Assembly: GCA_021205375.1 (NCBI GenBank)
Contig: JAJPXR010000175.1
Span: 1-9,841, forward strand
Direction: 5' to 3'
DNA from: Clostridiales bacterium
Lineage (GTDB): Bacteria; Bacillota; Clostridia; Oscillospirales; Oscillospiraceae
Length of the DNA stretch: 9,841 bases
The notes under the pieces were generated by a model. That model was given only the letters and a program-made list of their open reading frames with translations. It searched no databases and was not told where the DNA came from. Every line of letters starts with the position of its first letter. Position 1 is the stretch's first letter. This document shows positions 1 to 5,359 of the stretch, in pieces. Made by a program: the position numbers and the translations under genes.

Positions 1-54
1 CCCAAGGAGGCCAGCATCGAGGACTTCAAGACCCTGTTCCGCAAGCTGATGTAA
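1..54 (+). CDS. 3' end of an unidentified gene (partial)
   Basis: Only the last 17 codons and the TAA stop (52-54) are inside the window; they read PKEASIEDFKTLFRKLM. The fragment is charged and probably helical, but too short to assign to a family. It is accepted as coding because the frame stays open from the window edge, the codon choice is GC-rich at third positions like the other genes here, and a strong plus-strand terminator follows 21 bases after the stop. It converges with the minus-strand flavoprotein operon. No function is proposed. Confidence 0.6.
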   Translation, partial: PKEASIEDFKTLFRKLM

Positions 55-75
55 AGTAAATTGCCTATTTCAACC

Positions 76-116
76 GAGGCCGGAGGGTCGCTGACAGCGG
101 CGCTCCGGCCTCTTCT
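76..116 (+). terminator. Rho-independent terminator after the left-edge gene
   Basis: A perfect 10-bp stem, GAGGCCGGAG (76-85) with CTCCGGCCTC (103-112), encloses a small inner hairpin (CGCT 89-92 with AGCG 96-99). It is followed by the short pyrimidine/T stretch TCTTCT. The stem is strong but the T-run is poor, so efficiency is uncertain. Its position just after the stop at 54 fits termination of that gene. Confidence 0.7.
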
Positions 117-162
117 AAGTTGAAGCGCCTGAAATCAATGGGAGGGTTGAGGCTGCCTTGGC

Positions 163-214
163 AAAAAAGTCCGGCAGGACACCGCAGAAAAGCGTGGCGA
201 CCTGCCGGTTTTTT
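163..214. terminator. Bidirectional terminator between convergent genes
   Basis: The stem CCGGCAGG (171-178) / CCTGCCGG (201-208) is flanked by six A's (163-168) on the left and six T's (209-214) on the right, so it reads as an intrinsic terminator on both strands. It sits 14 bases past the minus-strand flavoprotein stop (229) and also backs up the plus-strand terminator at 76-112. The 22-base loop region could form a weaker inner pairing. Confidence 0.85.
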
Positions 215-228
215 GTGTTCAAAGGGCG

Positions 229-753
229 TCAGTTCAAATTCCGTCCCAATGCCTCAGCTTCTTGTAACTTTTCCCTGGTGACGCCACCGGCCACCGTGAT
301 AACACCCATGTCCTGTAATCCCAGGTAGTCCAGGAAGTCACCCTCGTAGGAAAAGGCGGCGCCTTTGTACATATCAGCATCACCGGAGCACAACAGCATA
401 GCGACCTTCCGGAGCTTTGGGGGCCTGACGGGATAGGCCGCCGAGTAGAAGCGGTCAATGGCGCATTTCAACTGCCCGGAAATGCCGTGGTAATAGATGG
501 GGGATGCAATGACCAGCATTTCCGCCTCTTTCAGAAGGTCGTAAACCTCCTGCATATCATCCTTCTGGATGCACGTTCCGTTGCCTTTTGTATGGCAGTA
601 TTCGCAGGCGAGACAGCCGTGGATGTTTTTCTTGCAGATATCCACCACATCGACCTGGTGGCCGGACTGAACTGCACCCGCCGCAAAAGCGTCGATCATC
701 TGTCTGGTGTTGCCCCTGGGCCGGGGGCTGCCGTTGAGGACAAGAATGTTCAT
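229..753 (-). CDS. Flavodoxin-family iron-sulfur flavoprotein / NAD(P)H-dependent FMN reductase
   Basis: A 174-aa cytoplasmic flavoprotein with the flavodoxin-like fold. The FMN phosphate-binding loop is GSPRPRGNT (residues 8-16) after a short beta strand. The second cofactor loop and dimer region is SPIYYHGISGQLKCAIDRF (84-102). Four cysteines spaced C-x2-C-x2-C-x7-C (47, 50, 53, 61) match the compact cysteine motif that holds a 4Fe-4S cluster in iron-sulfur flavoproteins, so it probably shuttles electrons between NAD(P)H or ferredoxin and an unknown acceptor. The length is normal for the family. The ATG is preceded by a GGAGG-type site (minus strand, about 765-769). The gene lies 18 bp downstream of the hydrolase gene and is the last gene of the operon. 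The physiological substrate cannot be read from the sequence. Confidence 0.85.
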   Translation of the reverse strand: MNILVLNGSPRPRGNTRQMIDAFAAGAVQSGHQVDVVDICKKNIHGCLACEYCHTKGNGTCIQKDDMQEVYDLLKEAEMLVIASPIYYHGISGQLKCAIDRFYSAAYPVRPPKLRKVAMLLCSGDADMYKGAAFSYEGDFLDYLGLQDMGVITVAGGVTREKLQEAEALGRNLN

Positions 754-771
754 TTTGACATCTGCCTCCGC

Positions 772-1746
772 TCAGTTCAGATAGGTTCCGAAGAAGGTTT
801 CCAGCTTGTCAAAGGGAATGATATCCACCTGGTCGTAAAGGTCGGTGTGGACCGCGCCGGGAATGATCATCAGCTCCTTGTTGTCACCGGTGAGCTTTGC
901 AAAAGCGTCCCGGCTGAAATAGCAGGAGTGCGCCTTTTCCCCGTGAATGATGAGGACGGCATTCCGGATTTCCTGGCTGTATTGCAAGATGGGCATGTTC
1001 AGGAAGGATTGGCAGCCCGTCACGTTCCAACCGCCGTTGGAGTTCAGACTGCGGGGATGATAGCCACGCTGGGTCTTGTAGTAGTCGTAATAGTCCTTCA
1101 CGAAGAAGGGCGCGTCCTCCGGCAGGGGGTCCACCACGCCGCCGCCCAGGGCATAGGTGCCGCTCTTGTAGTCGGCAATGCGCTGAGCGCAGAGGGCCTT
1201 GCGCTTTTCGTAGCGGGCCTCCTCGCTGTCCTCGCTGTCGAAGTAGCCGTTTGCGTTCACGCGGGTCATGTCGTACATGGTGGAGGCCACCGTAGCCTTG
1301 ATGCGGGTGTCCAGCGCCGCCGCGTTCAGGGCCATTCCGCCCCAGCCGCAGATGCCGATGATGCCGATTTTCTCCGGGTCCACGTTGTCCTGCACGGAGA
1401 GGAAATCCACCGCCGCCATGAAGTCCTCGGTGTTGATGTCGGGAGAGGCCACATAACGGGGCTGTCCGCCGCTCTCGCCGGTGTAGGAGGGGTCAAAGGC
1501 GATGGTCAAAAAGCCCCGCTCCGCCATAGTCTGGGCGTACAGGCCGGAAGCCTGCTCTTTTACCGCACCGAAGGGGCCGCAGACTGCGATGGCCGGGAGT
1601 TGTCCCTCTGCGCCCTTTGGTGCGTAGAGGTCGGCGGCCAGGGTGATGCCATACCGGTTGTGGAAGGTCACCTTTCTGTGGTCTACTTTGTCGCTCTTGG
1701 GAAAAGTCTTGTCCCACTCTGCGGTCAGATTCAATTTTTCTTCCAT
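772..1746 (-). CDS. Alpha/beta hydrolase, YcjY/dienelactone-hydrolase-like, with Cys nucleophile
   Basis: A 324-aa cytoplasmic alpha/beta hydrolase with no signal peptide. The nucleophile elbow is GICGWGG (131-137), which puts Cys133 where serine is usual; dienelactone hydrolases also use cysteine. His300 (PGAVHTDLYD) is the likely catalytic His, and Glu270 (LIIHGE) a plausible acid. An oxyanion segment AVCGPFG lies at 54-60. About 80 residues (155-250), rich in Tyr and Asp, form a cap or insert before the acid strand. Related proteins are annotated as acetylxylan-esterase-like or YcjY family; the substrate is unknown. A weak GAGG site precedes the ATG by 8 bases. The gene is followed 18 bp later by the iron-sulfur flavoprotein gene, and the pairing suggests reductive plus hydrolytic handling of a small organic compound (inference). 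Confidence 0.85.
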   Translation of the reverse strand: MEEKLNLTAEWDKTFPKSDKVDHRKVTFHNRYGITLAADLYAPKGAEGQLPAIAVCGPFGAVKEQASGLYAQTMAERGFLTIAFDPSYTGESGGQPRYVASPDINTEDFMAAVDFLSVQDNVDPEKIGIIGICGWGGMALNAAALDTRIKATVASTMYDMTRVNANGYFDSEDSEEARYEKRKALCAQRIADYKSGTYALGGGVVDPLPEDAPFFVKDYYDYYKTQRGYHPRSLNSNGGWNVTGCQSFLNMPILQYSQEIRNAVLIIHGEKAHSCYFSRDAFAKLTGDNKELMIIPGAVHTDLYDQVDIIPFDKLETFFGTYLN

Positions 1747-1786
1747 GATAACTGCCTCGCTTTCTAAAATTTTTATCCATATAAGG

Positions 1787-1815
1787 TGTCAATCCAGCAA
1801 AAATGTGACGGTCAC
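1787..1815 (-). promoter_or_regulatory. Possible secondary promoter element and short palindrome ahead of the hydrolase
   Basis: The 65-bp gap between the 24-aa ORF stop (1812) and the hydrolase start (1746) holds a perfect minus-strand TTGACA (1787-1792). It also holds an 11-base odd palindrome GTGACgGTCAC (1805-1815) that overlaps the ORF stop. No good -10 box lies 16-18 bases downstream of TTGACA (the best there is TTTTAG), and the palindrome loop is too tight for a strong terminator. It could be an internal promoter or a regulator site, or nothing. Confidence 0.25.
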
Positions 1816-1886
1816 GTTGCCGCCGCCCATCCGGTCAGCATGGTCATCACGCAGAGGAAAAGAAGTAATAGCATTGATCGGTTCAT
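1812..1886 (-). CDS. 24-aa hydrophobic peptide, translationally coupled
   Basis: A 24-codon ORF starting MNRSMLLLLFLCVMTMLTGW and ending AAAT. Its ATG overlaps the stop of the 79-aa gene as ATGA (1883-1886), a classic coupling arrangement, and GGGTGGG lies just upstream as a possible ribosome site. It has a charged N-terminus (Arg3) then about 16 hydrophobic residues, so it would be a single membrane helix or an uncleaved signal sequence. The motif LTGW differs from a lipobox LTGC by Cys to Trp, a single-base codon change. It may be a genuine small membrane peptide or the remnant of a lipoprotein gene. No family is recognised; expression is inferred only from the overlap. Confidence 0.4.
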   Translation of the reverse strand: MNRSMLLLLFLCVMTMLTGWAAAT

Positions 1887-2122
1887 GCTATCCCACCCTT
1901 TTTGCTGAGCTGATGTACCAGGTAGTCCAGACAGTCCAGCTTTTTCTGTTCGGCATGGATATTGGACAGCAGATCCCGGCGGCTGCATTGCAAGAGGAGT
2001 AAGAGTTCTCTTTTGCGTCCCTCTTGTTTCAGCAGGACGCAACGGGAGACCATTTCCTCCCCGAAGCCGATGTCGATGAGATTTTGATAGAAGCGCTGTG
2101 CTTCATTGTTGGCCTCTGGCAT
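1883..2122 (-). CDS. 79-aa helical protein, MerR C-terminal-helix-like, function unknown
   Basis: A small, all-helical cytoplasmic protein. Residues 48-73 (RRDLLSNIHAEQKKLDCLDY and onward) have the pattern of the long antiparallel dimerisation helix at the C-terminus of MerR-family regulators, but there is no N-terminal winged-helix DNA-binding domain. It begins with an acidic segment, then LIDIGFGEEMVSRCVLLKQE, with Cys28, Cys46 and Cys64 as possible redox or metal ligands. An excellent site AGGAGGT (2131-2137) stands 8 bases before the ATG, and a sigma-A-like promoter lies 25 bases upstream of the start. It is the first gene of the operon leading to the hydrolase and flavoprotein, which suggests a sensing or partner role (inference). 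The MerR resemblance is by eye only. Confidence 0.75.
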   Translation of the reverse strand: MPEANNEAQRFYQNLIDIGFGEEMVSRCVLLKQEGRKRELLLLLQCSRRDLLSNIHAEQKKLDCLDYLVHQLSKKGGIA

Positions 2123-2146
2123 GGCGAACCACCTCCTGCTGTCTCT

Positions 2147-2175
2147 ATTTTATATCGAGGAAGAAGGAATGGCAA
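2147..2175 (-). promoter_or_regulatory. Sigma-A-like promoter for the 79-aa gene operon
   Basis: On the minus strand TTGCCA (2170-2175; 5 of 6 to TTGACA) is separated by exactly 17 bases from TAAAAT (2147-2152; 5 of 6 to TATAAT). Transcription would start near 2140, just before the AGGAGGT site at 2131-2137, leaving a short leader. Confidence 0.6.
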
Positions 2176-2191
2176 ATACTTTGTTTCTATT

Positions 2192-2220
2192 TCTGGATAT
2201 TCTCAAAGAGAATATCTGGA
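2192..2220. promoter_or_regulatory. Perfect inverted repeat, candidate operator
   Basis: GATATTCTC (2196-2204), a 3-base centre AAA, then GAGAATATC (2208-2216). Two G-T wobbles and two further Watson-Crick pairs extend the symmetry to 2192-2220. It lies 20 bases upstream of the -35 box of the 79-aa promoter, where an activator or a repressor dimer could bind. A 3-base loop and no following T-run make a terminator unlikely. The regulator is unknown. Confidence 0.5.
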
Positions 2221-2273
2221 CACGCGATACTCCATCCTAAACGGAAAACGGAGGAAGGATACAACGCAAATCC

Positions 2274-2331
2274 TTCGTTGGGGATGGCGACGTTCCTTCA
2301 GAAAATTTCGAAATGCCATCTATCCAACGAA
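2274..2331. repeat. Interrupted inverted repeat of unknown role
   Basis: TTCGTTGG (2274-2281) pairs with CCAACGAA (2324-2331), and inside it GATGGC (2283-2288) pairs with GCCATC (2315-2320), leaving a 26-base loop. The two arms give 14 pairs with a small internal mismatch. No T-run follows on either strand, so it is not an obvious terminator. It could be a structured RNA element, a binding site or a remnant of a small repeat. Confidence 0.45.
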
Positions 2332-2367
2332 AGCAGACTGATGCAGAATGGGCGTGTCAGAGGGACA

Positions 2368-2398
2368 AGGGCGATACCGACATAAACGGTATCGCCCT
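2368..2398. terminator. Strong hairpin directly after sigK, possible terminator
   Basis: A perfect 12-bp stem (2368-2379 with 2387-2398; core GGGCGATACC / GGTATCGCCC) and a 7-base loop start three bases past the sigK stop codon. On the minus strand the stem is followed by TTGTCCC, a weak T-tract; on the plus strand by TCTTTTAT, which is better, but no plus-strand gene feeds it. It may end or stabilise the sigK transcript. Confidence 0.5.
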
Positions 2399-2401
2399 CT
2401 T

Positions 2402-3088
2402 TTATCGCTGTCCCATATAATCTTCCAGCTTTTTCAACGCCTTTTTTTCGATCCTGGATACATAGCTCCTGCTGATGCCGCACTTCTCCGCTACCACCCG
2501 CTGGGTCTCCGGAGGCCGACCGTCCAGCCCATACCGCTTGATGATGACCAACTGCTCTCGTCCCTCCAGGCACTGGTACACCGCCTTGCGCACCTTTTCG
2601 CAGGAATCACGGGTGTTGAGGTCCTCCAGCATGGTGTCCTCTACCCTCAAAACGTCCAGCAGGGAAGGGGAGGAGCCTTCGTCCTCCTGGTCCAGGGCGT
2701 CGTTCAGCGAAACCTCTCCGGCAATGCGCCTGCTGCGCCGCAGGTGCATGAGAATTTCGTTCTCGATGCACCGGGCGGCGTAGGTGGCCAGTTTGCTGTT
2801 TTTCTCCGGTTTGTAGGTGTTCACCGCCTTGATGAGGCCGATGGTGCCGATGGAGATCAGGTCGTCGGAATCGCCGGTTTGGTTGTAGTATTTTTTGGCG
2901 ATGTGGGCCACCAGCCGCAGGTTGTGTTCGATGAGGGCGTTCCGGGCCGCTTCCTCTCCCGCCGCCAGGCGTTGAAGGCAATCCTGCTCCTCCTGGGCCG
3001 TGAGCGGCTTGGGGAAGGAACTGGAACCGCCCAGGCGAAGGGTCAGGAACTGGCCCTGGAGCAATAACAGAGTGAGAACAGAGAGCAT
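2402..3088 (-). CDS. sigK: Sporulation sigma factor sigma-K, with pro-sequence
   Basis: A 228-aa sigma-70-family factor for late mother-cell gene expression during sporulation. Residues 1-24 are a hydrophobic pro-sequence, expected to be removed by the intramembrane protease SpoIVFB. FPKPL (25-29) then begins the mature-like part, as in Bacillus pro-sigma-K. Region 2 spans about 49-117 with IEHNLRLVAHI, DLISIGTIGLIKA (core RNA polymerase contact) and LATYAARCIENEILMHLR. Region 4 spans about 175-222, with the helix-turn-helix and the GISRSYVSRIEKKALKKL signature (204-221). The wording IEHNLRLVAHI fits sigma-K better than sigma-E. The gene is continuous, with no skin element. AAAGGAG stands 7 bases before the ATG. 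It is separated from the upstream folate operon by a terminator and has its own promoter candidate. Confidence 0.93.
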   Translation of the reverse strand: MLSVLTLLLLQGQFLTLRLGGSSSFPKPLTAQEEQDCLQRLAAGEEAARNALIEHNLRLVAHIAKKYYNQTGDSDDLISIGTIGLIKAVNTYKPEKNSKLATYAARCIENEILMHLRRSRRIAGEVSLNDALDQEDEGSSPSLLDVLRVEDTMLEDLNTRDSCEKVRKAVYQCLEGREQLVIIKRYGLDGRPPETQRVVAEKCGISRSYVSRIEKKALKKLEDYMGQR

Positions 3089-3120
3089 AGGTGTACTCCT
3101 TTCTGAGAAGTGCTTCTATC

Positions 3121-3150
3121 ACTCTATGCCTCCACGGTTTGTCTCTATTC
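3121..3150 (-). promoter_or_regulatory. Candidate sigma-E-type promoter of sigK
   Basis: On the minus strand GAATAGAG (3143-3150) carries the ATA core of the sigma-E -35 element. It stands 14 bases from CATAGAGT (3121-3128), 6 of 8 to the CATACA-T -10 element. The distance to the sigK start (3088) is suitable. In Bacillus sigK is transcribed by sigma-E with SpoIIID, so the match makes sense, but it is imperfect. Confidence 0.45.
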
Positions 3151-3166
3151 GTGCGGCTTTGGGCTG

Positions 3167-3202
3167 AAAAAAGACGAGAATCCCGAAAAGATTCTCGTCT
3201 TT
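3167..3202 (-). terminator. Rho-independent terminator of the folate operon
   Basis: A 12-bp stem AAAGACGAGAAT / ATTCTCGTCTTT (3170-3181 with 3191-3202) and a 9-base loop follow the folA stop at 3214. On the minus strand the stem runs into six T's (3172-3167). The plus strand also has a T-run at 3206-3211, so it could block transcription both ways. It insulates sigK from the operon. Confidence 0.88.
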
Positions 3203-3213
3203 GCGTTTTTTGG

Positions 3214-3690
3214 TTATCGTTCATAGCGGCAGAACCGGTAGGGGAGACCTGCAACTTCCCGCCAGACCGTGGCCTCGGCCAGTTTCCAACTCTCGTCCAG
3301 GGGCGGAAAGAACCGGTCCGCCGGAGGCGTGGCGTCCACCTCGGTCAGATACAGCGCCTGACAGTAAGGCAAAAGCTGCTCATACACCGCCGCGCCGCCG
3401 ATGACCCACGCCTCGTCCTCAGTCGGCAGCGCCGCCAGCAGCGTTTCCAGGTCGTGAAACACCTCCACGCCGTCCCGCTGAAAGGTCCGATCACGGGTCA
3501 GCACCAGGTTCCGGCGGCCCTTGAGGGGCTTTCCTCCCGGCAGGGAGTCCAGCGTTCCCCGGCCCATCACCACGGTTTTCCCCGTGGTCAGCGCCTTGAA
3601 ACGGCGCATATCCTCCGGGATGGAGAACAGCAGACCGCCCTTCCAGCCAATGCCCCTGTCTCTGGCTACGGCGGCGATCAGGTTCAGCAT
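3214..3690 (-). CDS. folA: Dihydrofolate reductase
   Basis: A 158-aa NADPH-dependent enzyme reducing dihydrofolate to tetrahydrofolate in the cytoplasm. LIAAVARDRGIG (4-15) opens the Rossmann-like sheet; PED (25-27) places Asp27 exactly where the catalytic acid sits in the E. coli enzyme; VMGRGTLDSLP (41-51) and VIGGAAVYEQLLP (96-108) are the cofactor and active-site segments. Phe22 replaces the commonly conserved Trp22 of the Met20-loop edge, a modest variation. The length is standard. The gene overlaps the end of folBK by 7 bases (3684-3690), implying translational coupling, and a GGGAG-like site lies inside the upstream coding end. It is the last gene before the terminator at 3167-3202. 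Confidence 0.95.
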   Translation of the reverse strand: MLNLIAAVARDRGIGWKGGLLFSIPEDMRRFKALTTGKTVVMGRGTLDSLPGGKPLKGRRNLVLTRDRTFQRDGVEVFHDLETLLAALPTEDEAWVIGGAAVYEQLLPYCQALYLTEVDATPPADRFFPPLDESWKLAEATVWREVAGLPYRFCRYER

Positions 3691-4511
3691 GATTCCCGCT
3701 CCCGCAGGGCGTTCAGCAGCTCTGCCATGGTTCGGTTCAAAACCGGGTGCATAACATCAGGGGCGATCTCCGCCATCGGCTCCAGCACAAAGGCCCGGTT
3801 GACCATGTCCGGGTGGGGGACGGTCAAGTCCCGGCTGCGGATGATTTCGCTGTCGTAGAGCAGAATGTCCAGGTCCAGCGTCCGCGGTCCCCAGTGGACT
3901 TTGCGCTCCCGTCCGGCCAGTTGCTCCAGCCGGTGCAGCTCGTCCAGCAGCTCCCAGGGGTTCAGCAGGGTGTCAAGCTCCACCGCGCCGTTGAGAAAGT
4001 CGTCCTGTTCCACTCCGCCGTAAGGAGCGGTGGAGATGAGGGTGGAGCAGCGGCCCACCCGCATCTGCGGATTCTGGCGCAGCCCATCCAGCGCGCCTTG
4101 AATATAGTCCCGCTTGTCTCCCAGGTTGGAGCCGAGGGCCACATACGCCCGGTGCCAGCCCCGGTGGATTTTGACGGAGACCGTGTCGAAGGGCAGGCCG
4201 ATGGGAGCCTGGGGCTTCTCAAGCTCCAAATCCACGGCAGAGAGCAGGGGGAACTTGCATAAGATGTGCTGGGCGGTGTGTTCTGCCGCCGCCTCCAGCA
4301 GCTTCCAGGTGTGCTCCTGCAAAAAGCGGGTGATCTCCTGGCAGACTTCGCCGTAATTGGTCGTTTCTTCCAGCGCATCGGTCAGCCCGGCCCGGCGGGT
4401 GTCGGTGTACAGCACGGCGTTGACGATAAAGTGCTGCCCCAGCCGGTTTTCTTCCGGAAAAACCCCGTGGTGGGCGAATACGTCCAGCCCGCGAATGTGA
4501 ATCTCGTCCAT
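3684..4511 (-). CDS. folBK: Bifunctional dihydroneopterin aldolase / HPPK (FolB-FolK fusion)
   Basis: A 275-aa fusion performing two consecutive steps: aldol cleavage of 7,8-dihydroneopterin to 6-hydroxymethyl-7,8-dihydropterin, then ATP-dependent pyrophosphorylation of that product. The FolB domain (about 1-118) shows FAHHGVFPEENRLGQ (12-26, active-site Glu20/21), TNYGEV (51-56, Tyr53), Glu73 and Lys99 (EKPQAP). The FolK domain (about 121-275) shows ALGSNLGD (125-132) and the HPPK signature WGPRTLDLDILLYD (207-220), in which Asp213 and Asp215 are the Mg-binding acids; PHPDM (232-236) follows. There is essentially no linker between the domains. The start lies 10 bp past the folP stop with a GAGAGG site; the 3' end overlaps folA. 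Confidence 0.94.
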   Translation of the reverse strand: MDEIHIRGLDVFAHHGVFPEENRLGQHFIVNAVLYTDTRRAGLTDALEETTNYGEVCQEITRFLQEHTWKLLEAAAEHTAQHILCKFPLLSAVDLELEKPQAPIGLPFDTVSVKIHRGWHRAYVALGSNLGDKRDYIQGALDGLRQNPQMRVGRCSTLISTAPYGGVEQDDFLNGAVELDTLLNPWELLDELHRLEQLAGRERKVHWGPRTLDLDILLYDSEIIRSRDLTVPHPDMVNRAFVLEPMAEIAPDVMHPVLNRTMAELLNALRERESC

Positions 4512-4521
4512 GCCGCACCTC

Positions 4522-5331
4522 TCAGTAGCCGTGTCGGAGGGCCTCGGTCATGCGGATGGCCCGGACGTTGGCCTCCACGTCGTGGACCCGGACGAACATA
4601 CAGCCCTTTAACACTGCAAACACCGTGGTGACGAGGGTGCCTTCCAGCCGCTGGGCGGCGGGCAGGTCCAGGGTCAGGCCGATGACCGACTTCCGGCTGG
4701 CCCCCAGCAGGACGGGATAGCCCAGCCCTTTCAGTTCCTCCAGCCGGTCGATGGCCTCCAGGTTGTGTTGGTACTCCTTGCCGAAGCCCACGCCGGGGTC
4801 CAAAATGATGCGCTCGTCCGGAATACCCGCTTTTTTCGCCAGAGCCAGCGTCTCCGCCATGTCGTTCAGCAGGTCCACCATGAACATCCCGTAGTCGGCT
4901 TTCTCCCGGTTGTGCATCAGGCAACAGGGGACTCCCGCCTGAGCAATCACCCCCGCCATGTCCGGGTCATATTTCAGCCCCCAGATGTCGTTGATGAGGT
5001 CGGCTCCGGCGTTCAGTCCCGCCAGGGCCACCCGGCTCTTGTAGGTGTCCAGGGAGACGGGGACATCGAAGCGGGCCTTCACCGCCTCAATAACGGGCAC
5101 CACCCGGTCAATTTCTTCCTGGTCGGGGAGCAGGGTGTAGCCGGGACGGGTGGATTCCCCGCCGATGTCGATGACATCCGCGCCCTGCCGCACCATTTCC
5201 TCCACGTGGGCCAGTGCCTGGTCCAGCCGGTTCCAGCGCCCCCCGTCGGAGAAGGAGTCCGGCGTCACGTTCAAAATGCCCATCACATAGGTGTGGCCGC
5301 TGGTCTGAAAGTCCCGATCACCAATTTTCAT
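4522..5331 (-). CDS. folP: Dihydropteroate synthase
   Basis: A 269-aa TIM-barrel enzyme condensing 6-hydroxymethyl-dihydropterin pyrophosphate with p-aminobenzoate, the sulfonamide target. Signatures in order are GILNVTPDSFSDGG (18-31, pyrophosphate/Mg loop), DVIDIGGESTRPG (52-64, pABA/sulfonamide loop), SLDTYK (93-98), NDIWG (114-118), ILDPGVGFGK (176-185), LLGASRKSVIG (208-218, pterin site with Ser212-Arg213-Lys214) and RVHDV (248-252) at the barrel end. Length and all motifs are normal. Start: an AAGGAAAGG-type site lies about 8-11 bases upstream of the ATG. The HD-domain gene ends 28 bp before it, and folBK follows after 10 bp. Confidence 0.96.
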   Translation of the reverse strand: MKIGDRDFQTSGHTYVMGILNVTPDSFSDGGRWNRLDQALAHVEEMVRQGADVIDIGGESTRPGYTLLPDQEEIDRVVPVIEAVKARFDVPVSLDTYKSRVALAGLNAGADLINDIWGLKYDPDMAGVIAQAGVPCCLMHNREKADYGMFMVDLLNDMAETLALAKKAGIPDERIILDPGVGFGKEYQHNLEAIDRLEELKGLGYPVLLGASRKSVIGLTLDLPAAQRLEGTLVTTVFAVLKGCMFVRVHDVEANVRAIRMTEALRHGY

Positions 5332-5359
5332 TCCAATGTTTCCTTTCCTTGTTGGCGCT

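Larger units (their letters stand above)
2123..2401. other. 279-bp AT-richer intergenic region with three inverted repeats
   Basis: This is the largest non-coding stretch in the window, between sigK and the 79-aa gene, both on the minus strand. It is visibly richer in A and T than the flanking genes. Reading away from sigK, it contains a 12-bp-stem hairpin (2368-2398), an interrupted inverted repeat (2274-2331), a perfect 9-3-9 repeat (2196-2216) and the promoter of the 79-aa gene (2147-2175). Open frames exist on the plus strand, but they lack a ribosome site and recognisable protein character. No tRNA, known riboswitch or transposase remnant was recognised. Confidence 0.7.

Noticed and set aside
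487..1767. Long plus-strand open frame (426 codons) over the flavoprotein and hydrolase genes
   Set aside because: It is antisense to two clearly recognisable enzymes, has no ribosome site, and its translation shows no family motif; GC-rich third positions of the real genes keep this frame open.
2024..2385. Plus-strand open frames of 95-105 codons across the sigK/79-aa gap
   Set aside because: No Shine-Dalgarno sequence, no recognisable protein features, partly antisense to the 79-aa gene, and they cross the inverted repeats.
2123..2401. Insertion sequence or skin-type excision remnant near sigK
   Set aside because: No transposase or recombinase coding trace and no flanking direct repeats were seen, and sigK itself is intact.
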